Below, in pieces: positions 11,484 to 23,003 of a stretch of DNA of 64,000 nt. The DNA lies in NCBI GenBank assembly GCA_035236585.1, contig CP141128.1:23093618-23157617 (forward strand), given 5' to 3'. The notes beneath the pieces were generated by a model. That model saw only the letters and a list, made by a program, of their open reading frames with translations. It had not been told where the DNA came from and searched no databases. Both the position numbers and the translations under genes were made by a program. Each line of letters starts with the position of its first letter. Within the stretch, counting starts at the first letter, position 1. This DNA is from Warburgia ugandensis. Lineage: Eukaryota; Streptophyta; Magnoliopsida; Canellales; Canellaceae.

Positions 11484-14400
11484 AACCCCAAAAACCCTCC
11501 AAAAATGCTCATAAAATCCCCACAAAATTGTCTTCACTCTTCCTGAAAAATTAGACCTAGATCCCTCCCCAAAAACCCAAAATTTCCAAGAGATATCTCT
11601 CTTCTCAATTTCTTTTTCCTTTTAGATTGGAACAAGAGACCTAAAATCAATTAGGCACTCTTTGCCATATCTAATTTCATAAATTTTACCATCCAAAACT
11701 TCCCACCATATCTATTCTACAAAACCCCTAAAGCAATTTCAAGATCCAACGATTCAAACAACAGGAATTTGCAAGAAAGGTGGATCTTAGGCCATATCTT
11801 CATTAACAATGTATTCTTTTTAAATTGGGCATATAACCAAGGTTTTTTCTCCAATCAGGTAGGTGGGAATACTTTCTATAGATGTTTAATACTAGTTTAT
11901 GTAATTTTTAGTTTACTGTAATTTATTTTGATGATAAAAAAGGTAAAAATAAAGTAATAATAGAACCCTTAAATTAGGATTACAGAGTGCTCAGATGAAA
12001 ATTTGACTACACCCATAGATCCAAAAGGGTCCAAAACCCCTAGGGTAGAATTTTCACAATGATCTGAGAAGGTTTGATCCCTCAATTGAGAAGGGATTGA
12101 TTGGATGGTCCAAATGGACTGTCCGATCTCCCGATAGGACGAACGATGTCCCGCGCGCGTCCATGGATGCCCCGTGTGAGAGCTTTCGCATTTCATCGTA
12201 GCGAACGCGCCCAACGAACCGAACGCATTTCGCCTGGCTTGGATTAGTGCTCGAAAAATCTGGGCTGTCCGTTCCTTGGGCCCAGATCAAATCTAAGCCC
12301 TATGAAGGACTATGAACTTCTAGATCTAATTTCGGAGCCATCTGAACTCCAAATTGAGATCGGAATGAAGCTATGGAAAGCTTGAAACCTCTATTTTCTG
12401 ATGAAATGATAAAATGGATATAATATTCAATAAAACTTTCTGTCTTAAATAAACAAGTTTCCAATTACCTAGATCTTCAAGATCTGAGATGATCAAATCT
12501 TGAAAATATATTTTTATAATGACATACTATTGAAATAAAGGTATATCTATGGTTTATTTGGACATATATGAGATATATTAAGGGATCTACCCATTATGGT
12601 AGAAAAATCCTAAAAATACAAAGGGACCCACTTGATCAATGAGATCAAGTGTGATCAGATCCTTGGGATGGATAAAATGAATGTTGATATAATGAAATCC
12701 AAGAAATCATGGATGGATTATGACAAAAAAGGATCAATATGATCTTTGGACCTTAATAAAGAAAATCCCCTAAATATAACTAATACCCTTAATCAAAAGA
12801 AAAGATCTAAGATCTAATGGTTGGATCATAAGTAAAGGTTTTTAAAAATGTTAATGTAATTAGTTTCATTTTATATAATAGCATTTTAAATATGATTATG
12901 TTATAAAGCATGCTAGTATAACATTTAGACTTTAGCATGAGATGTGACTTCATTGTTATCATAAGGTGCTAGATTTAATTATCTTAGGGGGCACTTTAGT
13001 ATGATTTCATGCCATTCTAACTTAGGACCATGCTAGAATTTCATATAAGTTTATACTATAGTATGAGATTATACCTTAAGTCCATGTTAGTTTAAATTGA
13101 GTTATTAAGGTATATTAGTTGGAAATCATGTTAGAGTAATTTTAAGTACCTTGCCTCATTATCATTAAATGTTAAATTATGTAGTTTTATGCTTTGAATT
13201 TATAATTCATTTATGGTTAAATGTTATTAGTAGATCTACTTGTTATGAGATAAAGAGTATAAAACATCAAAAATGTAATCTAATGAGAAAGTAGAGTTTC
13301 ATGACACAAATAAGAATGGACTACTTTGGACTTAATTAGTAAGGGCTATAGTTAGTAGGACAATATAAGGACTATCAAATCCTTGGCCCAAACTAGGAAA
13401 AGAATAATAAACCCCATGAATGACATTATAAATATTCATGGACTTAATTAAAATCCATTAGAAATAGTACTTAGGGTAAACATGCTTATAGGAACCTTAT
13501 GAAAGGTTGAGCTATGGTCATTCTAGTGAATGATGAACATAGTGGTTAAGGGGGTTATCTAATAGAGCCTCGCTCTTCCCTTACCTTCCGTTGACGTTTG
13601 TGAGGTCTAAACGCCTCCTTACATGAGGATTGAAGTGACCACTTTGTGTTCACCCATTCAGCTAGTAAGCCTTAACCAATTGGAAATAAGAGGAGTAGTC
13701 TAGATTTAGGCTTGAATAAGTTACCTTCAACCAGCACATTAACTGGTTGAATAATAATAACAAGAGCCTAAAAGGTTAGTAAAATACCTAACCCTAATAA
13801 AAATAGTAAGTAAGATAAGGATGATCAAACAAGATCCATTAGATCTTGGATGATCAAGAACAATAAGAAATAGAATATTATATTGAACTTAGTATGAATG
13901 TTTATTAGTATGCTTGTTATAGTTTATTAGATTAGATAATTCAAACCCTTGATCAAAGATGATTCAAGGAAGAAAACCAAGATCATCCTCCTTAGGGATG
14001 ATCCAATAACTGAACTTAGATCAAAGAAGAACTAGATGATAGAAGATCTAGGATCTTGATCTTTATCAACATGTGTGGATTGTAAATCAAGGGATCTATG
14101 AAAGATCAAGATCAAGGAGATGGACATACAAAGACTTAGAGATAGAAAAATACTTAGATAAGAATGATCTAAAGATCATTCTAAACATTAGATCTAGTGA
14201 TCAATAGGATTGTTCAAATTTATATATTGACAATATGTATGGATGTACAGATTACATACATCAGTCAGGATCATGGAAGATTTGGGAAGAGAGATCACTC
14301 CTTAAAGGTAGGAGGATTTGATGAATGCATTTACATGAGATATACATGATTGTACTCATGATCTTATGTTGACAAGAGTAATGTTAATACTTGTATTAAA

Positions 14401-15206
14401 TCTCTTAAAAACCTTATGATCCAACCAAACACATATAAAATGGTTAAGGACTAAACTATAAGTGAATAGGGAACTAGAAAATATTTCAGTCCTAAGTAAA
14501 CAAACATATGGTCTTATATATATGAAATCTATTTTACATACAAGCTTGGAGGCTTGTGAGTTTGTTTTAATAAGCATAAGCCTGGGGGAATGCTATTGCT
14601 AGAGGAGTTATGAGGGTTTGGCCACCCGCTCCTTGAAATTTGATGATATGATGATACCTTGCCCAAAGAGAGGCTAAAAGTCAGGTGGTGGCAATTATGG
14701 GAAGGCCAACACTGTGAAAGTCTTACCCCCCCCATACGGGTAGTGACATAATATTTTCCACCACAGTATCAGTGGTGAACAGGGCAGTTATCCGAGCACG
14801 CTAGTACGGATCAGACTGCAGCATAGCAACCTTTCTGATTATTTTGCACTATGATGCATATGAGAATAAGCATAGTGAAATGCCTTATGTTGTAGCATAA
14901 TGAAATGCTAGGTAATTGTATATTACCAATATTTTCCAAGAAGGAAAATTTCCAGTATAAGATTAGCTGTAATACTAAATTCTAAAAATGAAGAGAATTG
15001 ATCAGCTTAGTTGGGAATGATATTTGACTACTTTCACAAATTTAATTGGTTTACTCATGAAGAGTATGTATATATATAGATATACATAAACTACAAAGTA
15101 AAGAGTAAAGACATGAATATGTTGAGGGATAATGGGATTATGAAGTATTGGAATTACATTGTCTATTATTATGCTTCTTGAATCCCCTACCAAGCATTGC
15201 TTGCTG

Positions 15207-15231
15207 AGATATTATAAATGTTGCAATATCT
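15207..15231. repeat. Conserved LTR hairpin (family B, complete copy)
   Basis: AGATATT at 15207-15213 pairs with AATATCT at 15225-15231, less extended than in the other copies. It follows CCTACCAAGCATTGCTTGCTG. Confidence 0.55.
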
Positions 15232-15435
15232 TAGATACAGGGAAGGAGAGTTAGGAGCTGAAGATGATAGAAGTCTTGAAGAGAATAATCTTCAAGGTAT
15301 ACCCTTGAAGACATGTATTTTTCTTTATTGAGAGTTTTATTGTATGGTGAGCTTGAGTTTTAGATTATGTATTTTGGATAAGTACTGTAATAGATTTGGC
15401 TATACTGTGAACCACTAGATGGATCCTAGAGATTT

Positions 15436-15441
15436 AATAAA
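15436..15441 (+). terminator. Polyadenylation-type signal AATAAA in LTR B
   Basis: AATAAA lies about 200 bases before the LTR end and just after GTGAACCACTAGAT (15407-15420), the same arrangement as in the partial copy (AATAAA 2093-2098). Confidence 0.45.
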
Positions 15442-15640
15442 AGTATATTCCTTCAATGGAATTTTATTTTGTACACAAATTATACTTATGTTATGTATGA
15501 AGTGGTGACTTGGGTTTTCAAAACAAGTTCGAAAGAAAAGAATTTTCGTTGCTTTGTCATGCGAAAAAATTTTACACTCTTAAGGGCCCTACCTTTCAAA
15601 ATACTTTACAAATCATGTTACAAAAACCCGGGTCGTCACA

Positions 15641-16197
15641 TGAAGTCTATGAGCTTCCATGCTGGGCTATTTGCTGGATGGTATGGAAAGCTATTAGTTA
15701 CTCTCTCTCCTGGGCATGCCATACTAAATTCTTCATTGTTTCTACAATACAAAATATTCTTTTAAACCTTGGAATAGGGGGGAAACACTATAGGACCTTT
15801 ACAGGAATGTCTTTCAATGTCTAAATTGAATTCTTCTTTAACTTCCATCTTGACTACCCACAAGTTGGGCATGTAATTTTATCCTTGGGCTCCATCCTAT
15901 ACAAGATGCAATCATTGGGATACTCAAGTGTCTTCTCATACATTAACCCTAGTACAACTAGGGTTTTCTTTGCCTCCTATGTAGACCTCACCAATTTATT
16001 AACTTCAGTAGCATATTTCCCACAACTTGTAAGACTTCTGTAAAACATTGACCTTAAAAATCAAATATGGATTCCACATTATAAAGTTCTACCACAGCTA
16101 ACAACATGGCATAATCTTTACACTCAAGTACAATATAGCTCATCGACTTCCTCTAATGAAGCATGAAATAGTTCAGGATCATCCTGGAAGGCATTGT
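15641..16197 (-). pseudogene. CACTA-2 transposase, middle fragment
   Basis: The - strand aligns base by base with 34390-34930 of CACTA-1. Shared segments include ATTAGAGGAAGTCRATGAGC, AATAAATTGGTGAGGTC and GATTGCATCTTGTA, the last coding the PNDCILY part of the TNP2 family motif KIHACPNDCILY. Several stops and frameshifts make it a pseudogene. It begins at the ATTGT duplication of the Athila-like element (16193-16197) and continues beyond that element at 40214. On the other side it is cut by solo LTR B. Confidence 0.85.
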
Positions 16198-19104
16198 TGG
16201 TATAACTTTAAAATTACTCGCAAGCGCACGAATCAATGTAGTATTGCATGCAAACGAGTTTGATATCATAAGAAATCTCATTGAATTTTCAATTGATTGG
16301 ATCTTATTTAAGCTGTCTATCTTAGCCAAAGAAAGAGGGATTTGACTAAACTAGGAATTTAAACAACATGGAATGGGAAACATGCACTAAATTAGAAACT
16401 ACAACTAAAGGAAACTTTCTAAAAATAAAAATATTCCATGAAATTAGAAACTTTCATAATTAACTTGCATTCAATAAAAGAAACTAAGGCAAAACTAGAA
16501 TGAATAAATCTAAGAAACATAAACTTAAGGAAACTTGCTAAAAATGAATTTATCTAAACTACACCTTCTCAAACATAAAATTAGAGATTATTAAACATAA
16601 AAATATCTAAAACTAATTAATAATGCATTATAAAGAAAACTAAGATGCAAACAACTAACTAACTAATGCTAAACTAAATTGCACAATAAACTAAGAAAAA
16701 TTTAAGGGCAAGTCAACCCAGTACCCATGGAGTTGGGCACATGGTTCATGAGTTAGAAAATGGATAAAATTCATGAATCAAAAGCATATCAACATGAAAT
16801 CCAATCAAAGTCCTAACTAAAAAATCCAAAAATCCAAATGGGTTCCTAAGAAATCAAAAAAAAAAGATGTATAGATTGCTAAAAATTAAACATGAACATC
16901 GAATGGAAAAATTCCAAATCTCAAGCACTTGACAGATCTATTTCCCATCTCAATAAGCACTAAAAGTAAATTTTGAAATCTGAATAAAGAGTATAGTTAG
17001 GCATTTCGAAGAATCTTTCTCTTCACTAAGATGGATTTACTTTCTCAACAAGGACTAAAAGAGAAAGTTGAAGTTTCAATCATGTAAGCCTTTTTTAGTT
17101 CAAAATTGAATATAAGATTCCAATGAAATTAAATAGAATTTCTTAGAGGAAGATTAAATACCAGTGGATTTCTCAATTGATTAACCTCATCCAAAAGAAA
17201 CACAAATCAAACCAAGCACAGAAAGGAAAGTAACAATCATTTTTTATGGAAGATAACTCAAGATTTAAATTACTTTACTACTAGAAACAAGCATTGACAA
17301 GGAACTTCAAACAGCTTTATTAAATCAAAGGAAAAATACATCCAAAATGGTGTGCATAATACATATGTGTAAATCTGAAAATTGTGCACTCTTCATAAAC
17401 TGAAACTTAATTCAAATCAAACCTAAAACACATTCTAATTCTCCCAAACTAAACTTAAATGATATATAAGTAAGACCTAAAAGAGAATCAAGAGAATAGA
17501 TGGCTAGAATGCTGGGCTTGTCCCATGAAAAAGATGGCTAAAACTAATCTATCTTCAAAAAAATGTGGATTTCAAGGAGGGAAAGCAAGGATTCAAACTA
17601 CTTCTTCTCTTGTAAGTCACCACCAAAGATGAAATAACCTAGATCTTTGATAAATAAGTAAGAAAAATTAAGAAGATGTAGTAAAGAACTAAGGGAAAGC
17701 TAGGAGGAATTATTCGTGTGAAACTAGAGCAACAAGACAAGAACAAAACTTACTATGAAAGAAATGAAGTGCAAAAAGTAAAGAAAATACTTGAGGAATC
17801 CAAAGAAGAACAGCCCAAAAGAAAGCCCAATTCCAGAGCTCCAAGGGTCACCAAGCCAAAGTGCTACTTTTAAGGTTTTCTTACCAAAACTCTGCTTGAA
17901 AATTGTGTTAAATCCATGGAACTTTATAGGTGGTTGGGTTTCCAATTGGATGGGAACTATTCTAGGAAGGTAAGACACATGTAGATCTAGGATTTCAAAG
18001 GGGGAAGGTTAGGTGGAGAGATGACCTAAGCAAGGTGACATCATGGCTGTCATCTTTAGAGGAAAGGGAGTAGGCACCATTTTTTTTAGGAAGGTGGCAT
18101 GGTGCACCTCCCCTTAGAAATACATGGAGTTTGGTTGTTGGAAAAGAGAGAGAAATGGGAAGAAGAAAAGATAGCAAAGGTCAGAAAGCATCTAGGGTTT
18201 GAGCTATTTTGATTGTGACATAGCATTAGGGGTGTCCTCATTAGGAAGCCACTTAGTGTAGCAACTAAACAAGGGAGAGATGCCACTTTTTTAGGAGGTG
18301 CCTTCCTCTCCTTCAAGTAAAAATTGTGGAACACTAGATTGGATGGTGGAAAAAAATGAAAAATAGAAATGAAAGTGGAGTTTTGTCTCCTGATGGGTCC
18401 ATCTATGCTTGATCATCTTACCTTTTACAAATATCTCTCTAAATCTTCTAATTATCCCTTGAGAATCACACTTTTGGCATAGGATAATTGCTTGAAATAG
18501 TGCTTTGATCATGTGAATCCAAGTGGCATGATTCCATGGGGCTTAATGGCTCACTTTGATGGCCCATTCTTTGGAGGCTTTAGTGGCTAATTCCATTGGC
18601 TTCAAAGCTTGATGGCTTAGTTTCTTTAGGGTTCCTTATTAGACTAAGAAACCTCATGCATGGCTCCAATTCTCATGCAAAGGTGATGGAATTGCATAAC
18701 TTTTTGTGCATACCCTTTTAGTTACCTTTTATGCTTTCTATTGCCTTCTTGCTTGCCTTAACATGATCTTGAACCTTTATTTAACTATGAGATGTTGAGA
18801 TTTAGCCTTTGACTCTATCTTTTGATCTTGATCTTCAATTCTCGTCTAGATCAATCTCGGTCATTGGATCATCATCATGATTCCTATAAAAGAATAAAAA
18901 CCTTAGTTAAATCCTAAAAAAATATAAAATATCACATGCTTTACTCTGGATTAGTTTTGAACCTAAAATATTTCAAACTTTTGATTTATTAGCTTAGAAA
19001 TGCATGTTTCTTGAAATTTTGGGAAAACCTAAGAATAATGCCTATAATTTATTACACATGGACTACTAATTGGATACTTTTTATACAAAATTGAATGCTT
19101 ATCA
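16198..19104 (-). mobile_element. 3' LTR of the Athila-like element
   Basis: The + strand starts TGGTATAACTTTAAAATTAC and ends GAATGCTTATCA; read on the - strand it begins TGATAAGCATTC. It pairs along its length with the 5' LTR at 37615-40213. It is 2907 bp against 2599 bp because the 5' copy lacks a stretch corresponding to about 16932-17205. Open frames at 17724-18512 are LTR sequence and not called as genes. Confidence 0.9.
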
Positions 19105-20920
19105 TAACCACCACTAACATCTTGCAGGTCCCAAGAAAAACATGTGAAAAATCATGAAAATAAAAATGGTTGCAATTTTTGTAGGTACTCACCATTGCAT
19201 TTAGCATATGCAACAACCATTAAACCCCTAAGTTACCCCTACTAGATGATTTAAGCCTCGTGAGGGTTTGTAGTGAATATACCCACAAATTTTCACAAGA
19301 CTAAGTCCTTTAATTTATCTTAAAGAATTATCATTCATTAGCACTCTACTGGATTTAACAACTTAATAAAAATGAATGAGAAATTTCACAAGTTACCCAC
19401 ATACCAAAGCCATTTTAATACAATTATATCTTATAGTGTATGTGTGCATACAAGCTACATAAGTCTAAACTTCTAAATAGTAATGCTTGTACTCCAGTGG
19501 AATGATGTTTTGACCTTAAATTCTCACTAGTATACACTTAAAAATAGAACTTTTAAAGAAAAGGTAAAAAAAAATTCTCTCACTATGTAACTGAATTCAA
19601 AGATATTGATGATTCAAATAACTTTTTAAATGCAGATGAGACAAAGAAATGTGATCCCTAAGAATATATGTCATTACAAAGACTAGTAAAAATAGTTCAC
19701 CATAATTCCTTCTTACTTATATACTCATTAAGATTATTTTCTACCTTAAGATCAATAGGTCTTTATATAGGATGAAACATAAGCTTAGCATAGATTTTGA
19801 AAGAAAGGGTAAAAGGTTTCATAGGTTCAAATATGAGTAGAGGTCCTCAAGTGAATGGTGGACAACTTTAATTTTTATTATACTCATGTGAATATCTTCT
19901 CTACTTTTCCTTTCTCTAATTTTTTTATTTTTCTTGATATTTCAATTTTTCTAACTATTCTTTATATTTTTATTTTTTTTTAAGAAAGGCTTTTTCTTTG
20001 TAAGCACTTTGATATTTTTCATTTCTTGTACTTTTATCTTCTTCAAACTTTTTCTACCATCTTTACTCATTTTTGAAAGATAGGTAATGGATATTTTAAC
20101 TAGGTTTCTTGGTCAAGGTAAATGGGATTCTAAAGAAAAGTCTTACCAATAGGCTTAAAGAGTTTAACTATTTGTATAATGTACTAGGTAGGCTTTATAT
20201 CTCTGAACTAAAACAAGGATGGCCTATATCATTTCTTAGGTTTCTTAAAACCTATCAGATTCAATAAATGTACAAGAAAGAAAGTTAGTACTCCTTTTAG
20301 TTCTTGTTATTTTAACCAAAACAAAGATATTGGGATCTTTAAAAGTTTATGTACGTTGAAGAAAATATGAAATTATATATGTAACCCTCAAAAAATGATA
20401 ATCTCTAATAATCGTTGGATATATAGAACTCCACTGATTTTCCTCAGGGTCTTTAAGTCATTACCATTTATTGGTCTAGACTTGTGCAGTGTGTATAAAT
20501 ATTTTCTGAGATTTAACTTTCATAGAACTCTTCAAGACATGAATAAAATGCAGAAATAACTACATGCATTTCTATTAAGACTACTAAAGTTTTAAAAATC
20601 TAATTCTCATCATAGTAAAGGAACTTTAAACTTAAAAATTTAAAAACTAAAAGAATTTGAATTTTTTAATAGAAAAAATCAGAAATCTCATGCATGTCTA
20701 CACCCCCAAACCTTAACAAACATTGTTTGCAATGTTTTGAAATATAGCACACCCATATGATAAATGAGTCACGTAGAACAATGAGACTTGAAAAAACTTG
20801 GATTACCTCCCAATGAGTGCTAAGTTTAACATCTACAGCTAGACATGCTATAAAATGATGTCATGATGAATACAATTTTGATGGTAGATGCAGGTGTCAT
20901 CGAACATGCTAAGGTGGGTC
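19105..20920 (-). other. 3' non-coding region of the Athila-like element
   Basis: AT-rich sequence with no coding potential between the integrase stop and the 3' LTR. Just after the stop, in - sense, it has the pair of motifs often seen there in this group: an ACTCATTGGGAGGTAATCCAAG-like line near 20800 and GGTTTGGGGGTGT near 20700. Confidence 0.6.
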
Positions 20921-21594
20921 TTATACTGGTTCCTCAAGCAGTAATTCTTCCACCTCATGGTTTATCAACTCTGGGAAGTGTTTCAACCTTTGCCTATTAA
21001 CTTTGAAATTCTCACCATCTTTTTCTATTTTGACAGCCTCGTGAAGATAAATAGTAAGTACTATATAAGGTCCAGTCCATTGAGATCTAAGTTTTCCTAT
21101 AAATAGATGCAACCTAGATTTATACAAAATGACCTTCTATCATAGGGTGAAGGACTTTCTCAAAATGTATTTATCATTATGGTTTTCCATGCAGTCTTTG
21201 TATATCTTGGCTAACTCATATGCATCTTTCCTTAGTTCATCCAACTCATTAGGTTATAATTTCTATGGGTCCAAGCAATATCTAAGTAATAATTAAGCTT
21301 TTTAAAGGCCCAGTATGCTCTATTTTCAAGTTCTACTAGTAGGTAGCAGGCCTTTCTAGAGACTAAGTAGTAATCTGGCATGCATATAGGGGTTTTAAAT
21401 AGAGGATGATAGACCCATAAAGCATCACTAAGTCTCAAAGACTAGTCTTTCCTATTTGGATCAACTATCTTTTCCAAAATTCACTTTATCTACCTATTGG
21501 ACCCCTCTAACTGTCCATTAGTTTGACAAAGATGCGGGGTAGCAATTCTATGAGTAACACCATATTTCTTCATTAGATTCTCAAATACCCTATT
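20921..21594 (-). pseudogene. Athila-like integrase, C-terminal part
   Basis: In - sense this continues the integrase interrupted at 29815. It reads VFENLMKKYGVTHRIATPH, then QTNGQLEGSNR, which carries the catalytic glutamate, then a decayed middle (WMNDELRKDAYE), and ends with KSRLHLFIGKLRSQWTGPY and FKVNRQRLKHF, the usual C-terminal integrase module, to a stop near 20921. Frameshifts and stops occur around 21130-21240 and 21440-21480. Removing the solo LTR 21595-29814 and one CTATT copy restores the reading across the junction (CNRVFENL). Confidence 0.85.
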
Positions 21595-22971
21595 TGTAAC
21601 ATCCCTAATTTTTAAATATAAATTTAAGTAAATTTTGGATTATATTAAATTAGGATAAAAACAGAATATTGAACTTTCAATTTTTGGAGTTTTAGAAAGT
21701 AAAATTTTATAGATATCAAATCAAGTTTTAAGACATCCATATTTGGATTATACTTGGAAAAAAAATTCCAACTTCACTAAGTTTGCTAAAATCAAAGTTC
21801 GAACGAATATGGTAATTTTCTTGCAAAGGGTAATTCAATAATTTCATAGTGAGGCCCACTTTTAGAAATCTAGGTTCGGCAATCAAGAGATGTTGGAATT
21901 TCATTATTGGTGGCATGCACTCTTTTTGACTGAAATTATGATGTTTAGGACAATGAAAACATCATAATTATATATTTAATATTGATTAAAAAGAAATAAT
22001 TAAAATACTTAAAGGAAGCGCCAGAATTGATATTAGCATCCCCCTCCCCACTTAAGTGAAACTAAGACAAACCAAATGGTCTGTTCTCCCAAATCCGAGA
22101 CACAAACAGAAACTTGACATAGAGAGGAAGAAAGAAAGTTAGAGGAGGAAGAAGAAGAAGAAGGGGAGGAGGAGAAAGAGAGGGGGAGGGGGAGGGGGGT
22201 GGCGGCGAAGGGAGCTCTGTGTGCTAGAAAAATGAGTTCAAGTAGGAGAATAGAGGAAAGTGGAGGTTTATGGGTTACTAGGAAAACGGAGCTCGCCGAT
22301 GACGTCAACTGCTCGAATTGTTAATCCAAGTCGTTCACTTTCCTCTGCATAGAGGAAGAAGTAAAACCAATTTGATTCCATAGCCATCTATGGAGGAACA
22401 ACATAGGATCAAAGGGGGAATGGTCCATAAGGGAATAGTCGTTGAAAAATTCAATGCATTATGACTTCTCCAGTGACAATTGGAGATTGTAAACACCACA
22501 CAGGTAAGCCCTTATACAATTTCTCCATTTTTTGTTCAATTTGTTCACAGAAAGTAGAAAAAACTAGGGTCTCTATTATGACATAAACTGTGACACCCCA
22601 TGTTTTTCATGAAAAATTTTCGCATTTATTTTCAAAAGGTGGCATGCCTATAATTTTAAAATTCAAAAATAGCGGAAGATAGTTTTCTTTGAAATTCATT
22701 TTTCCAAAACCTTGGGTGTCACTTCATTCCCATACTATACATAATATAGTTTTTTATAGAAGATAGATATACATTTTATGAAACAACCAGGACTCATCCA
22801 GTGGTTCACATACACAGCCTCTATAATTATTATATTAAATGTCCAAGAAGCATAATCCAAATGACTAACTACACAATACATAACTTTAACAAAACATATA
22901 CCTGAGCATAGAAGTATATGTTGTTGATCTCCTTTTGCTTGTATATGTCTTCTCCTGTCTGTCTATATCTG

Positions 22972-23003
22972 AGATATTGTAAACATGAAACTTTATAATA
23001 TCT
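22972..23003. repeat. Conserved LTR hairpin (family H)
   Basis: AGATATTGTAAA at 22972-22983 pairs with TTTATAATATCT at 22992-23003 through 12 positions, one of them G-U. On the - strand it follows CCTACTAAGCATAGCTTGCT. Confidence 0.7.

Larger units (their letters stand above)
10858..15640 (+). mobile_element. Complete solo LTR, family B (4.8 kb)
   Basis: It starts TGTAATAACCCCAATTTTTG and ends CCCGGGTCGTCACA, flanked on both sides by the perfect 5-bp duplication TGAAG (10853-10857 and 15641-15645). Removing it restores the CACTA-2 transposase reading, which independently confirms both ends. The length, 4783 bp, is exceptional for an LTR. Internal signals in the + direction are a TATA box (11474-11483), a CpG-rich patch (about 12120-12260), a conserved hairpin (15207-15231), and AATAAA (15436-15441). 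No internal element or second LTR is present. The small open frames inside are not supported as genes. Confidence 0.92.

Noticed and set aside
17724..18512. Cluster of open frames as host genes
   Set aside because: All lie within the 3' LTR of the Athila-like element, and the matching part of the 5' LTR does not keep the frames.
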